This document shows, in pieces, positions 38,058 through 46,926 of a stretch of 64,000 nucleotides of DNA. The translations under genes were made by a program, and so were the position numbers. The notes below the pieces were generated by a model. That model had not been told where the DNA came from. It did not search any database and saw only the letters and a program-made list of their open reading frames with translations. The first letter of the stretch is position 1. Every line of letters starts with the position of its first letter. Origin of the DNA: Mycolicibacterium cosmeticum (GTDB lineage: Bacteria; Actinomycetota; Actinomycetes; Mycobacteriales; Mycobacteriaceae); NCBI GenBank assembly GCA_016197365.1, contig JACPVS010000002.1:62001-126000 (forward strand), in the 5' to 3' direction.

Positions 38058-39365
38058 ATGCCTGCTTCCACGACGTTGCCTGCTTCCACTACGGCGATAC
38101 GCCGGTTCGCTGCTGTGCTGGGCGCCGCGGCGCTGACCGTGACTGCCTGCGGGAACACCGACTCCTGGGTGGACGCACACGCCACTCAGGGGTGGTCGGC
38201 CCAGTACGCCGACGCCGCCAACAGCAGCTACAGCCCGGTCGGCGGCGCGGGTGACCTGAAGCTGGAGTGGACCCGGTCGGTCAAGGGCACCCTGGGCGCG
38301 CAGGTGGCGCTCGGCAACGGTGGCTACCTGGCCGCCAACGCCCAGACCGCGGACGGCTGCTCGCTGATGCTGTGGGAGAGCGCCAACAACGGGCGTCAGC
38401 GGTGGTGCACCCGGCTGTGGCAGGGCGGCGGCATCTCCAGCCCGCTGATGGACGGTTTCGACAACCTCTACATCGGTCAGCCCGGCGGCATCATGTCCTT
38501 CCCGCCCACCCAGTGGATCCGCTGGCGCCAGCCCGTCATCGGAATGCCGACCACGCCGCGGCTGCTGAACCCGGGACAACTTCTGGTGGTCACCCATCTC
38601 GGGCAGGTGCTGGTGTTCGATGCGCAGCGCGGCACCGTGATCGGCACACCACTGGATCTGGTGGAGGGTGTCGATCCCACCGATGCGCAACGCGGGCTGC
38701 CGGACTGCCCGCAGGGCCGGCGCGGCTGCCCGGTGGCGGCGGCGCCCGCGTTCTCGGCGGCCACCGGCATCATCGTGACCACCTTGTGGGAACCGCAGGC
38801 TCAGGCCCCGGTCCTGGTGGGGCTGCGCTACACCCCGAACCAGACGCCGATGGTGACCCGTGAATGGACGAGCACCGCGGTGGGCGGCGGACCGATCGCG
38901 GGCGCGGTGCTCTCGGACGACGGCCGCACCGCCTACGTCAACGGCCGTGACCGCAGGCTGTGGGCGGTCAACACCGCCGACGGCACCGCGAAATGGTCGG
39001 TGCCCCTGGACTATCAACCGCAGACACCGCCGTCGGTGTCTCCGCAGGGCGTTATCGTGGCCGGCGGCGGGCCGGGCGCGAAACTCGTCGGAGTCACCAC
39101 CGAGGGCAAGATCGCCTGGACCCGCACGGACACCGAGCCGCTGTCGACGTCCAGTCAGGCCGGCGAGCATGTCGCCTATACGGTGGCCCGCGACGGGGCG
39201 AACGGGTTGGCGCTGCTGGCATTCGACCCCACCGACGGGCACACGCTGAACAGCTATGTCCTGCCGGAGGCGACGGGAGCCCCGGTCGGTGTCTCCGTCG
39301 GCCACGACCGCCGCGTGGTCGCGGCGACCAGCGACGGCCAGGTGTACGGCTTCGCGCCGGCCTGA
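38058..39365 (+). CDS. PQQ-like beta-propeller lipoprotein (Rv3035-type)
   Basis: A 435-residue exported lipoprotein with the lipobox TACGN and Cys31. Tryptophan-docking-like repeats (KLEWTRSVKG, LWAVNTADGTAKWSVPL, KIAWTRTDTEPL) indicate an eight-bladed PQQ-type propeller, close to M. tuberculosis Rv3035. No catalytic residues for dehydrogenase activity are evident. The first codons contain an 18-nt tandem duplication (PASTT twice). A TAGTCT box (38043-38048) is 9 nt before the ATG. Confidence 0.85.
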   Translation: MPASTTLPASTTAIRRFAAVLGAAALTVTACGNTDSWVDAHATQGWSAQYADAANSSYSPVGGAGDLKLEWTRSVKGTLGAQVALGNGGYLAANAQTADGCSLMLWESANNGRQRWCTRLWQGGGISSPLMDGFDNLYIGQPGGIMSFPPTQWIRWRQPVIGMPTTPRLLNPGQLLVVTHLGQVLVFDAQRGTVIGTPLDLVEGVDPTDAQRGLPDCPQGRRGCPVAAAPAFSAATGIIVTTLWEPQAQAPVLVGLRYTPNQTPMVTREWTSTAVGGGPIAGAVLSDDGRTAYVNGRDRRLWAVNTADGTAKWSVPLDYQPQTPPSVSPQGVIVAGGGPGAKLVGVTTEGKIAWTRTDTEPLSTSSQAGEHVAYTVARDGANGLALLAFDPTDGHTLNSYVLPEATGAPVGVSVGHDRRVVAATSDGQVYGFAPA

Positions 39366-39366
39366 G

Positions 39367-40053
39367 TCAGGCGATCATCGCGTCGATGGGCCCGCGCGGC
39401 ACCGACACCTGAACGGCTCCGGCGGATTCGGGCAGCAACTCGCCCTGACCGAAGAAGAAGATCAGCGCGTCGTCGGTGATCGCGAAGTTCTGGTAGTTCG
39501 CCGGGTCCAGACCGGCCAGCGGTGACACCGGATCGGGCAGTCCCGACTGCTTGGTGAGCTCGGCCTGCACGACCGGGAAGATCACCGGCAGCGGCAGGGT
39601 GCCTGCCCGGAACAACGTGTCGAACGTGATCGGCTTGCGGTTGGCGCGGTCCCAGTTGAACGCCTTGTAGAAGGTCTGCGGGTGCGCACCGCCGATGTTC
39701 TGGTAGGTGGTGAACACCACCGTCTGCGTGCCGCGCGGGGGCTCCGCCGAGCTGTACTGGGTTGTGGTGGTGTCCAACTCGTAAGGCATGCCGCGCGAAT
39801 CGGGCGTCTTGGCCACGTTGATGAAACCGTCCCGGGTCTGCTTCACGTAGTCGAAGACGGCGTTCTCGTCCGGGTAGTCGGTCGGGAAGTTGATGTTGAG
39901 CATGTAGGCCGGATCGTTCGCCTGGATGACGCAGGCGGACCCGGCACCGGCCGTCCCGCCGACATCCGAACATTTGGGCGGGTTGGCGACCGCCACCCCC
40001 GCCCCCGCCGAGCCCAGCAGCACAAGCGATACAGCCAGCGTGAGAGCGCGCAT
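39367..40053 (-). CDS. Secreted DUF3298-type protein (TB22.2-like)
   Basis: A 228-residue secreted protein with signal MRALTLAVSLVLLGSAGAGV and cleavage near VANPP. The mature part has two cysteines (PPKCSDVGG, SACVIQAN) and a DUF3298 region (FYKAFNWDRANRKPITFDTLF, NFAITDDALIFFFGQGELLPESAGAVQVSVP). It is the counterpart of M. tuberculosis Rv3036c (TB22.2), an antigen reported to have esterase activity. ATG 40053 follows GGAGGA by 8 nt. Convergent with the lipoprotein gene, 1 nt between stops. Confidence 0.87.
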   Translation of the reverse strand: MRALTLAVSLVLLGSAGAGVAVANPPKCSDVGGTAGAGSACVIQANDPAYMLNINFPTDYPDENAVFDYVKQTRDGFINVAKTPDSRGMPYELDTTTTQYSSAEPPRGTQTVVFTTYQNIGGAHPQTFYKAFNWDRANRKPITFDTLFRAGTLPLPVIFPVVQAELTKQSGLPDPVSPLAGLDPANYQNFAITDDALIFFFGQGELLPESAGAVQVSVPRGPIDAMIA

Positions 40054-40115
40054 CGGGTGAATCCTCCGGGTCCAGGGACGGCATCGGCGCCGACGCCGCA
40101 AGGGTACAGGTGGCG

Positions 40116-41279
40116 CTATCGCGACGGCCGACAAATGAACGCCACCGCGCGACTTGCCGCGCCCGTGCCGATCCGGGTGATGACCACACTGAGTTGCGCC
40201 GCGCCCCGCGGTTTCAGCCGCTTGCGCAACGCATCCGGGTCGACATCCAGCCCGCGGACCAGGATTTCGACCGCGCCCGCGTCGCGCGCGGCGAGTTCGC
40301 GGCGCAGCACCTTCACGTCGAAGCCGATCTCGGCGAGTACCTCGAAACCCCGCACGCCGTCCGGCAATTCGTCCCCCGACAGGTAGGCGATATCGGGGTC
40401 GAGCTGCCACAGTGCGTACCGCGTTCCGTACTGACGCACCAGTCCGGCCCGCACCACGGCACCGTCGGGGTCGACGATCCAGCGGCCCACGGGGGCCACC
40501 CGGCACTCGTCGGGATCGGCGTCGGTGACCTCCTCACCCCGGTCGAGCAGGGTCGCCCGGCGCCCGGCCGTCGCCAGGCCCGGGGACCACAGGCACGCTT
40601 CGCGCACACTGCCACCCAGCGAGGTCACCTCGATCTCGCCGCGGAACCCGAGCTCGTCGAGCTGGCCGAAGTCCACACCGGGGGCGCATTTCACCACCAG
40701 GTCGCGGTCGCGGTACGCGTCCAGCAACAGGTCCAGTGCCGGGGTGTAGTCGCGCGGGTCGAACCGCCGCCGGCCCGCGCTGCGCCGGGCCGGGTCGGCC
40801 ACGACGACGGTGTCGCGGCTGACCGGGACCAGCGCGTCGGCCCGGCACAGGTCCACTCCCCCAACGTTGTTGCGGGCCATGGCAAGCCGGACGGGGTCCA
40901 GATCACTGCCCAGAACCAGGGCGGCGGTGTGCCGCAGGGCGGCCAGTTCGGCACCGACCGAGCAGGTCACGTCGTGCACGCGCGCCCCGGCCAGCCGCCG
41001 GGCCCGGTTCCCCGCCACCGGCTCGGCGGTGCACTGTTGCAGAGCGTCGTCGGTGAACAGCCACGCCGACGGGTCGGCGAACTTGGCCGCGGCGCGCCGG
41101 CGCAGCAGCACCGTCTCCACCAGCAGGGCCGTCCGGTCACCGAAACGTGTTCGCACCGACGCGATGTCGGAGACCCTGGTGGCATCGGTCAGCCGGTATC
41201 CCGCGACGTCGGCCAGTGCCGCGCGACCCTCGTTACTCCGCAGGTACCCGACATCGCCGAGCCCGAACTGGACAGCCAC
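40116..41279 (-). CDS. Methyltransferase with THUMP-like domain (Rv3037c-type)
   Basis: A 387-residue protein. A Rossmann-type methyltransferase core spans about residues 95-260 (HDVTCSVGAELAALRHT as motif I; LGSDLDPVRLAMARNN; TVVVADPARRSAGRRRF resembling the catalytic NPPY-like region as DPAR), and the C-terminal part is a THUMP-like domain ending in EILVRGLDVDPDALRKRLKPRG. RNA-modifying relatives have this architecture; alternatively it was listed with the MGLP cluster as a sugar methyltransferase. GTG 41279. Last gene of the run that starts at the small ORF at 45450. Confidence 0.8.
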   Translation of the reverse strand: MAVQFGLGDVGYLRSNEGRAALADVAGYRLTDATRVSDIASVRTRFGDRTALLVETVLLRRRAAAKFADPSAWLFTDDALQQCTAEPVAGNRARRLAGARVHDVTCSVGAELAALRHTAALVLGSDLDPVRLAMARNNVGGVDLCRADALVPVSRDTVVVADPARRSAGRRRFDPRDYTPALDLLLDAYRDRDLVVKCAPGVDFGQLDELGFRGEIEVTSLGGSVREACLWSPGLATAGRRATLLDRGEEVTDADPDECRVAPVGRWIVDPDGAVVRAGLVRQYGTRYALWQLDPDIAYLSGDELPDGVRGFEVLAEIGFDVKVLRRELAARDAGAVEILVRGLDVDPDALRKRLKPRGAAQLSVVITRIGTGAASRAVAFICRPSR

Positions 41280-41306
41280 CCCGGGTCGCTTCGCTCCTGC
41301 CCGCCG

Positions 41307-42302
41307 TCAGGACGGCTTGACCCCGGTGACCATCACGTTGTAGAACCAGCCCTTGGGCACCACCCGACGCCACACGTTGGCGTCCACCCAACTCAGCGAC
41401 GTCCAGCTGTTGAACGCGAATTTGGCCCAGCCCCAACCCAATCGGCCCGGGGGCACCGAAGCTTCGAAGGTGCGGATCGGCCAGCCGAGCATGGCGGCGG
41501 TGAATTCCTCGCTGGCCGTGGCGACCTCGACGGCACCGGCATTGGTGGCCATCCGTTCCAGGTCCGACGGCTCGAACGTGTGCAGGTCCACCACGGCTTC
41601 CAGCGCCGCGGCGCGCGAGGACTCGTCGAGCTCGGCCTGCGGGCGGCGCCAGTTCTCCAGCCCGGGAAGCTTGGTGACCCGGGTGGACACCTGCCAGGTC
41701 AGGTTCGACAGGTGGCGCGCGTAGACGTTGCCCTTGCTCGTCGGCTCACCGGCGAACACGAACCGGCCGCCGGGCTTGAGCACGCGCACCACCTCGCGCA
41801 GCGACAGCTCCACATCGGGGATGTGGTGCAGCACGGCGTGGCCGACCACCAGATCGAAGGTGTTGTCCTCATACGGGATGCCTTCGGCGTCGGCGACCTT
41901 GCCGTCGATGTCCAGGCCGAGGCCCTGGCCGTTGCGGGTGGCGACCTTGACCATGCCCGGGGACAGGTCGGTCACCGAGCCGCGCCGGGCGACGCCGGCC
42001 TGGATCAGGTTCAGTAGGAAGAACCCGGTGCCGCAGCCCAGCTCGAGGGCGCGGTCGTAGGGCAGCTCGCGCTGCACCTCGTCGGGGACGATGCCGTCGA
42101 ACCGGCCGCGGGCGTAGTCGACGCAGCGCTGGTCATAGGAGATGGACCACTTGTCGTCGTACGTCTCGGCTTCCCAGTCGTGGTACAGCACCTGCGCCAG
42201 CTTGGTGTCCTTCAGCGCGGCTTCGACCTGTTCGGCCGTGGCGTGCGGGTTGGGGGCAGGCGCACCGGCGTCGGTGGCCTGGGTGTGGTCCGTGCTCGTC
42301 AT
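41307..42302 (-). CDS. SAM-dependent methyltransferase (Rv3038c-type)
   Basis: A 331-residue class I methyltransferase: motif I ALELGCGTGFFLLNL, VTDLSPGMVKVATRN, FDLVVGHAVLHHIPDVELSL, VVRVLKPGGRFVFAGEP. The N-terminal extension includes YHDWEAETYDDKWSISYD, common in actinobacterial lipid or polyketide methyltransferases. A C-terminal hydrophobic/aromatic segment (WAKFAFNSWTSLSW) may touch a membrane or lipid. Substrate unknown; counterpart of M. tuberculosis Rv3038c. It lies 9 nt after echA17. Confidence 0.85.
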   Translation of the reverse strand: MTSTDHTQATDAGAPAPNPHATAEQVEAALKDTKLAQVLYHDWEAETYDDKWSISYDQRCVDYARGRFDGIVPDEVQRELPYDRALELGCGTGFFLLNLIQAGVARRGSVTDLSPGMVKVATRNGQGLGLDIDGKVADAEGIPYEDNTFDLVVGHAVLHHIPDVELSLREVVRVLKPGGRFVFAGEPTSKGNVYARHLSNLTWQVSTRVTKLPGLENWRRPQAELDESSRAAALEAVVDLHTFEPSDLERMATNAGAVEVATASEEFTAAMLGWPIRTFEASVPPGRLGWGWAKFAFNSWTSLSWVDANVWRRVVPKGWFYNVMVTGVKPS

Positions 42303-42311
42303 ATGGGCAGC

Positions 42312-43004
42312 CTAACTGCCGGTGAACGTCCGGAAGACTTCGACGTAGTGCCGTACCCCGTCACCTGCGCCGTCGATCATTCCCTTGGCTGCCGCGAGCA
42401 CATGTGGGGGCGCCTCCAGGAAGCGCCGCGCGCGGGCCAGCGCGGCGTCGTAGACACCGTCCGGGGCCACCATCTCGTCGATGAGCCCGAGTTCCAGCGC
42501 TTCCTCGGCGCCGACGAACCGGCCGCTGAACACCAGGTCCTTGGCGCGGCTGACCCCGACCGCGTGGACCAGGCCGGCGGTGCCCGCGGCGGGCAGCAGC
42601 CCGGCCAGCGACTCGGTGGCGCCGAACTTCACGTTGTCGCCCGACACCCGCCAGTCGGCGGCCAACGCCAATGCCAGCCCGGCGCCCAGCGCATAGCCGG
42701 TGACGGCGGTGATCGTCGGCTTCGGGATGCCGGCGACGGTGGCCACGGCGGCGCGGCACGCGGCGGTGACGCTCTCGGCGTCGCTGGGGTGCAGCTTGCG
42801 CAGTTCGGGCACGTCGTCGCCCACGCAGAACACCTCGTGGCCGCCGAACAGGATGACGGCGGCAACGTCCGGATGCGCACCCAGTTCCACCGCGGCCTCG
42901 CCGATCTCGCGGTACACCTGCCTGGTCAGCGCGTTGCCGGGCGGCCGGGACAGCACCAGGGTACCGATACCGTCGGCCACCGCGGTGGTGACGAATTCAC
43001 TCAC
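42312..43004 (-). CDS. echA17: Enoyl-CoA hydratase/isomerase
   Basis: A 230-residue crotonase-fold protein. [14 protein letters not shown] at the start, the oxyanion-hole segments [17 protein letters not shown] and [20 protein letters not shown], and [17 protein letters not shown] follow the family. One usual catalytic Glu position is occupied by [11 protein letters not shown], so exact hydratase chemistry is uncertain. GTG 43004 overlaps the Nudix gene stop by 8 nt. Counterpart of M. tuberculosis EchA17 (Rv3039c). Confidence 0.87.
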   Translation of the reverse strand: MSEFVTTAVADGIGTLVLSRPPGNALTRQVYREIGEAAVELGAHPDVAAVILFGGHEVFCVGDDVPELRKLHPSDAESVTAACRAAVATVAGIPKPTITAVTGYALGAGLALALAADWRVSGDNVKFGATESLAGLLPAAGTAGLVHAVGVSRAKDLVFSGRFVGAEEALELGLIDEMVAPDGVYDAALARARRFLEAPPHVLAAAKGMIDGAGDGVRHYVEVFRTFTGS

Positions 43005-43824
43005 GCCCGTAACCCTGCGGTGCGCGCCGATTGCGGGCCTCGTTGTAGCGGGCGCCGTCGAAGAACTCGATGTCCCAGTCGCCGGTCCCCTTGTCGGCCG
43101 ACAGGCTGGGCTCCATCGCGACGATCTTGCGTTCGGTGGCCAGCACGTCGGCCACGGTGCGCCCGTTGAGCGAGTCGAGCTGCGACCAGGTCGGCGGCAG
43201 CAGGAACGAACGGCCCTCGGCGAACTCGTCGAGGGCGGCCTGCGGGGTGGACCAGAACGCGCGGTCGCTCTCGGTGTTCTCGCCGTCGGCGCGCTGACCC
43301 TGCGGAATGGCGCCGACGAAGAAGTACGTGTCGTAGCGGCGGGTGCGCTCTTCTTTCGGGGTGATCCAGTTGGCCCACGGCCGCAGCAGGTCGGCACGCA
43401 GTACCAGCTTCTCGGCCCGCAGGAAGTCCGCGAAGGACAGTGAGTTGTCGGCCAGTGCCGCCCGCTGCTCGCGGTAGACCGATGCATCGTCGACGAGGAT
43501 GTCCGAGTCGTCTGCCGCGCCGGCGAACAACACCCCGGACTCCTCGAACGTCTCGCGGGCCGCCGCGCACACCAGCGCCTCCGCGAGGTCGACGTCGACG
43601 TTCAGCCGATCGGCCCACCAGGACGGTTCGGGGCCGTACCAGGCGATGTCCTTCTCGGTCCGGTCGCGCTCGTCGACGCCACCGCCGGGGAAGACCATCA
43701 CACCCGCGACGAAGTCCATCGCCGAGTGCCTGCGCATCAGGAAGATCTCCAGCGACTCGGGTGTGCCATGGTCACGCAGCAGCATCACCGTGGAGGCCGG
43801 CCTGGGAATCAACGGGTCGGTCAC
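42997..43824 (-). CDS. Nudix hydrolase with split Nudix box (Rv3040c-type)
   Basis: A 275-residue Nudix hydrolase. The box is divided: [11 protein letters not shown] comes first, then about 40 extra residues (including [14 protein letters not shown]), then [13 protein letters not shown] with the catalytic REtfEE. The same insertion is typical of the NUDT19-like group, some members of which cleave coenzyme A or acyl-CoA. Position next to enoyl-CoA hydratase fits such a substrate, but it is inferred. GTG 43824 overlaps the ABC ATPase stop by 4 nt. Confidence 0.87.
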   Translation of the reverse strand: MTDPLIPRPASTVMLLRDHGTPESLEIFLMRRHSAMDFVAGVMVFPGGGVDERDRTEKDIAWYGPEPSWWADRLNVDVDLAEALVCAAARETFEESGVLFAGAADDSDILVDDASVYREQRAALADNSLSFADFLRAEKLVLRADLLRPWANWITPKEERTRRYDTYFFVGAIPQGQRADGENTESDRAFWSTPQAALDEFAEGRSFLLPPTWSQLDSLNGRTVADVLATERKIVAMEPSLSADKGTGDWDIEFFDGARYNEARNRRAPQGYGRE

Positions 43825-44660
43825 GCGCGCCTCCTGTGTGCCGCACGGCTGCGGACGCGCCGTGCGAAATAACGTCCTTCGACCATCTCCAGGGCGATCG
43901 ACTGCCCGAAGGCCGTGGACAGGTTCTCCGATGTCAGCACGTCGGTGAGCAGACCGGAGGCGACCGGGACGCCCTCGGACAGCAGCAGGCAGTGGCTGAA
44001 GCCGGGCGGGATCTCCTCGACGTGGTGGGTGACCAGCACGATCGCCGGGGCGTCCGAATCGGCGGCCAGATCGGCCAGCCGGGCCACCAACTCCTCGCGG
44101 CCACCCAGGTCCAGACCGGCCGCGGGCTCGTCGAGCAGCAGCAGTTCGGGGTCGGTCATCAACGACCGCGCGATGAGGACGCGTTTGCGTTCGCCCTCGG
44201 ACAGGGTGCCGTAGGTGCGTTCCGCCAGGTGCTCGGCGCCGACGCTCTCCAGCATGTCGACGGCCTGCTCGTAGTCGACGTCTTCGTAGGATTCGCGCCA
44301 CCGGCCCAGAACGGCGTAGCCGGCCGAGATCACCAGATCGCGGACCACCTCTTCGTCGGGGACGCGCTGGCTCAGCGCGGAGCTGGACAGCCCGACACGG
44401 CTGCGCAGTTCGGCCATATCGGTGCGGCCGAGCCGCTCGCCGAGCACGAATGCGGTTCCCGACGACGGGTGGTCGACGGCGGCGGCGATGCGCAGCAGCG
44501 AGGTCTTGCCCGCCCCGTTGGGCCCGATCACCACCCAGCGTTCGTCGAGTTCAACGGCCCAGTCCAGCGGTCCGACCAGCGTCTTTCCGCCGCGCCGCAG
44601 ACTGACCCTGGCGAAATCGATCAGCAGGTCGGGATCGGCTTCACGTTCGCTGTCGGGCAC
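43821..44660 (-). CDS. ABC transporter ATP-binding protein (Rv3041c-type)
   Basis: A 279-residue ATPase with Walker A IGPNGAGKTSLL, signature LSEGERKRVLIARSL, Walker B ELLLLDEPAAGLD, and the switch His in VLVTHHVEEIP. Signature LSEGE and the lack of a linked membrane or binding protein place it near ModF/YheS-like or ABC ATPases without a cognate permease. The YczE-type membrane protein immediately upstream overlaps it by 40 nt and could be a partner, though YczE is not a classical ABC permease. GTG 44660. Confidence 0.87.
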   Translation of the reverse strand: MPDSEREADPDLLIDFARVSLRRGGKTLVGPLDWAVELDERWVVIGPNGAGKTSLLRIAAAVDHPSSGTAFVLGERLGRTDMAELRSRVGLSSSALSQRVPDEEVVRDLVISAGYAVLGRWRESYEDVDYEQAVDMLESVGAEHLAERTYGTLSEGERKRVLIARSLMTDPELLLLDEPAAGLDLGGREELVARLADLAADSDAPAIVLVTHHVEEIPPGFSHCLLLSEGVPVASGLLTDVLTSENLSTAFGQSIALEMVEGRYFARRVRSRAAHRRRA

Positions 44661-45307
44661 TCGCCCATCGTAGTGTCGGGCCCCTGCCCGGCTCGGGAGC
44701 GCCCCGCGGCGCCGAAATCGTGGAACAGCAGCCGTCTGGGCATGACCCGCAGGATCAGCTGGACCAACGGGCCGATTCCAAACGCGTACACCAGGGTTCC
44801 GACGCCGACGGTGCCGCCGAGCGCCCAACCGACCGCTAGCACTCCTGCCTCGATCGAGGTGCGAACCAGCCGCACCGACCACCCGGTGCGGGCGACCAAC
44901 CCGGTCATCAGGCCGTCCCGCGGGCCGGGACCCAGCCCGGCCCCGATGTAGAGCACCGTGCTGACGGCGTTGAGCAGCACCGCGCCCAGCATCAGGGCGA
45001 TGCGCGCGGGCAACGATTGCGGGGCGCTCAGGAACACCAGGCCCGCGTCGACGGTCACGGCGATGACGATGACGTTGGCGACGGTGCCGACGCCCGGCTT
45101 GTTGCGCAGCGGGATCCAGGCCAGCAGGACGGCGACGCCGACCACCGCGGAGGCGAGACCGATGGTCATCGGAGTGTGCCGGGTGAGGCCCTGATGGAAG
45201 ACGTCCCACGGGGCCAGGCCCAGGCCGGCGCGGACCATCATGGCCATCGACAGGCCGTATCCGATGAGCCCAAACAGCAGCAGGGACGCCCGGCCGAGCG
45301 TCCGCAT
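44621..45307 (-). CDS. YczE/YitT-type membrane protein
   Basis: A 228-residue integral membrane protein with five or six hydrophobic segments: LLLFGLIGYGLSMAMMVRAG, IGLASAVVGVAVLLAWIPL, VIVIAVTVDAGLVFL, ALMLGAVLLNAVSTVLYIGAG, and others. The pattern LGLAPWDVFHQGL and GLGPGPRDGLMTGL is diagnostic for the YczE family. YczE genes are typically next to a MocR-type regulator (YczR), as here. Its ATG 45307 shares one base with the small ORF upstream, and its 3' end runs 40 nt into the ABC ATPase gene. Confidence 0.87.
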   Translation of the reverse strand: MRTLGRASLLLFGLIGYGLSMAMMVRAGLGLAPWDVFHQGLTRHTPMTIGLASAVVGVAVLLAWIPLRNKPGVGTVANVIVIAVTVDAGLVFLSAPQSLPARIALMLGAVLLNAVSTVLYIGAGLGPGPRDGLMTGLVARTGWSVRLVRTSIEAGVLAVGWALGGTVGVGTLVYAFGIGPLVQLILRVMPRRLLFHDFGAAGRSRAGQGPDTTMGECPTANVKPIPTC

Positions 45308-45450
45308 CACGAGTGGTCCGGGAAACGAGCCCGGATGGCGTCGAGCTCGTTGCGCACCCGGCGGGCGTCGGTGTCGTTGCGTGTCACGCGGTTGTAGGGT
45401 CCGGAGCGCGGATACTTCGAGGCCAGTCGAGATAGCCAGTTCTTCGTCAT
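45307..45450 (-). CDS. Short coupled ORF (47 residues) upstream of yczE
   Basis: ATG 45450 to TGA 45307-45309 encodes a basic 47-residue peptide beginning MTKNWLSRLASKYPRSG and ending ARFPDHS. Third codon positions are mostly G or C, as in neighbouring genes, and the TGA overlaps the YczE ATG by one base (TGATG), so it would be translationally coupled. No family is recognised. It occupies most of the gap between yczE and the regulator. Confidence 0.6.
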   Translation of the reverse strand: MTKNWLSRLASKYPRSGPYNRVTRNDTDARRVRNELDAIRARFPDHS

Positions 45451-45529
45451 GGCTCCAGTTTCCGATCAGATTGGCTTGCCATTCAATAGCCAGTTCGGCG
45501 ATACTGGCATCAAATGTTGACGACACTGG
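45436..45529. promoter_or_regulatory. Cluster of CCAGTT/ACTGG operator-like elements
   Basis: CCAGTT occurs at 45436, 45455 and 45490 (the first and third within the longer repeat ATAGCCAGTTC, 54 bp apart), and the complement ACTGG at 45503 and 45525. The third copy and ACTGG at 45503 form CCAGT-8 nt-ACTGG over the regulator promoter. MocR-type regulators often bind such direct and inverted repeats between themselves and their target. Confidence 0.55.
45476..45505 (+). promoter_or_regulatory. Promoter of the MocR-type regulator
   Basis: TTGCCA (45476-45481), 18-nt spacer, GATACT (45500-45505), and 8 nt to ATG 45514. A CCAGTT element lies in the spacer and ACTGG overlaps the -10 box, which predicts autoregulation. 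Confidence 0.5.
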
Positions 45530-46926
45530 CTCGCGAATTGGGAAACTGGCGCACTTCCAGCGCCAGTGGACCGGCGTACTCGGGACTGGCGGACGCCATC
45601 CGGCTCCTGATCGTCGACGGCCGCGTGCCGGTCGGAACCCGGCTGCCCAGCGAACGCGCCCTCGCCGACGAGCTGCGGGTCTCACGCACCACCGTCACCG
45701 CGGCGTTCACTGCGCTCCGCGAAGACGGGTACCTACAGGCCCGCCGTGGTGCGCGCAGCACCGCCGCCCTGCCACTGCGGCCGCAGGTGGTCGCCGAACC
45801 CGCATCCACCACCACCGTCAGCTTGGCCGCCGCGGCGATGTCGGCACCCAGCGGTCCGGTGCTGGAGGCGTTCGCCGCCGCCACCCGCGACATCACCCCG
45901 TATCTCGGCGAAACCGGGCTCGACCCGACGGGAGTGTGCACCCTGCGCACCGCCGTCGCCCGGCGGTACACCGAACGCGGTCTGCCCACCGATCCCAGCC
46001 AGATCATGATCACGAGCGGTGCGCAGCACGCCATCGCACTGATCCTGGCGGCGTTCACCGAACCCGGAGACCGGGTGCTCGTCGAGCAGCCGACGTATCA
46101 CGGTGCGCTGTCGGGCATTTCGACTGCGGGGGCCCGTGCCGTCCCCGTCCCACTCACCGATGACGGCTGGGAACTGGACGCGGTGCATGCGGCCATCCGC
46201 CAGCTGTCGCCCAGCCTGGCCTACCTGATTCCGGACAATCACAACCCGACCGGGTTCACCATGCCCGCCGATCAGCGAATTCAGTTGGGCCGCATCATCT
46301 CCGAGTCCCGAACCCGGACCGTCATCGACGAGTCGATCATGGACATGTGGATCCACGAAGCACCGCCGGCACCACTGGCCGCCATGGTGGCGCGCCGCGA
46401 TCTGGTGCTCACTGTCGGGTCGATGTCGAAATCGTTCTGGGGTGGACTGCGCGTCGGCTGGATCCGGGCCGAACGCAGCACCCTGGCGACCATTGCGGCC
46501 ATCAGGCCGTCGCTGGATCTCGGCACCCCGATACTCGAACAGCTCACGGCGGCAAGACTTCTCGAACAGCGCGAAGAAGTTTTGGCCGAACGCCGGCAGT
46601 TGCTGCGCACCCGCCGGGCCTACCTGCTGGATCTGCTGGCGCGCCGGTTGCCCGACTGGCGGCCCGGCCCAGGGCCGAACGGGATCTCGCTGTGGGTCAA
46701 ACTGCCCGCGCCGATGAGCACGGCGCTGTCGGCGTCGGCCTCACGGTTGGGGCTGGATCTGCCTGCCGGCCCGCGATTCGGCGTGGACGGCACTCTGGAA
46801 CGATTCGTCCGGGTGCCCTATGCCCTGCCCGAACCCGCCCTCGACGAAGCCGTCGACCTGCTGGTGCGGGCCTGGGGTTCGATCACCGGTGCCGTCGAAC
46901 CGGAGTCACACGCGTTGGTGGTCTAG
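45514..46926 (+). CDS. MocR/PdxR-family regulator (YczR-like), GntR HTH plus aminotransferase domain
   Basis: A 470-residue regulator. The N-terminal GntR winged helix is at about residues 20-85 (LADAIRLLIVDGRVPVGTRL, RALADELRVSRTTVTAAFTAL), followed by a fold-type I aminotransferase domain in which Lys306 of GSMSKSFWGGLRVGW would bind PLP. It faces the YczE-type operon across a region with repeated CCAGTT elements, the usual yczR-yczE layout. It probably controls that operon and itself. The stop codon overlaps the following minus-strand gene by CTAG. Confidence 0.9.
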   Translation: MLTTLARELGNWRTSSASGPAYSGLADAIRLLIVDGRVPVGTRLPSERALADELRVSRTTVTAAFTALREDGYLQARRGARSTAALPLRPQVVAEPASTTTVSLAAAAMSAPSGPVLEAFAAATRDITPYLGETGLDPTGVCTLRTAVARRYTERGLPTDPSQIMITSGAQHAIALILAAFTEPGDRVLVEQPTYHGALSGISTAGARAVPVPLTDDGWELDAVHAAIRQLSPSLAYLIPDNHNPTGFTMPADQRIQLGRIISESRTRTVIDESIMDMWIHEAPPAPLAAMVARRDLVLTVGSMSKSFWGGLRVGWIRAERSTLATIAAIRPSLDLGTPILEQLTAARLLEQREEVLAERRQLLRTRRAYLLDLLARRLPDWRPGPGPNGISLWVKLPAPMSTALSASASRLGLDLPAGPRFGVDGTLERFVRVPYALPEPALDEAVDLLVRAWGSITGAVEPESHALVV

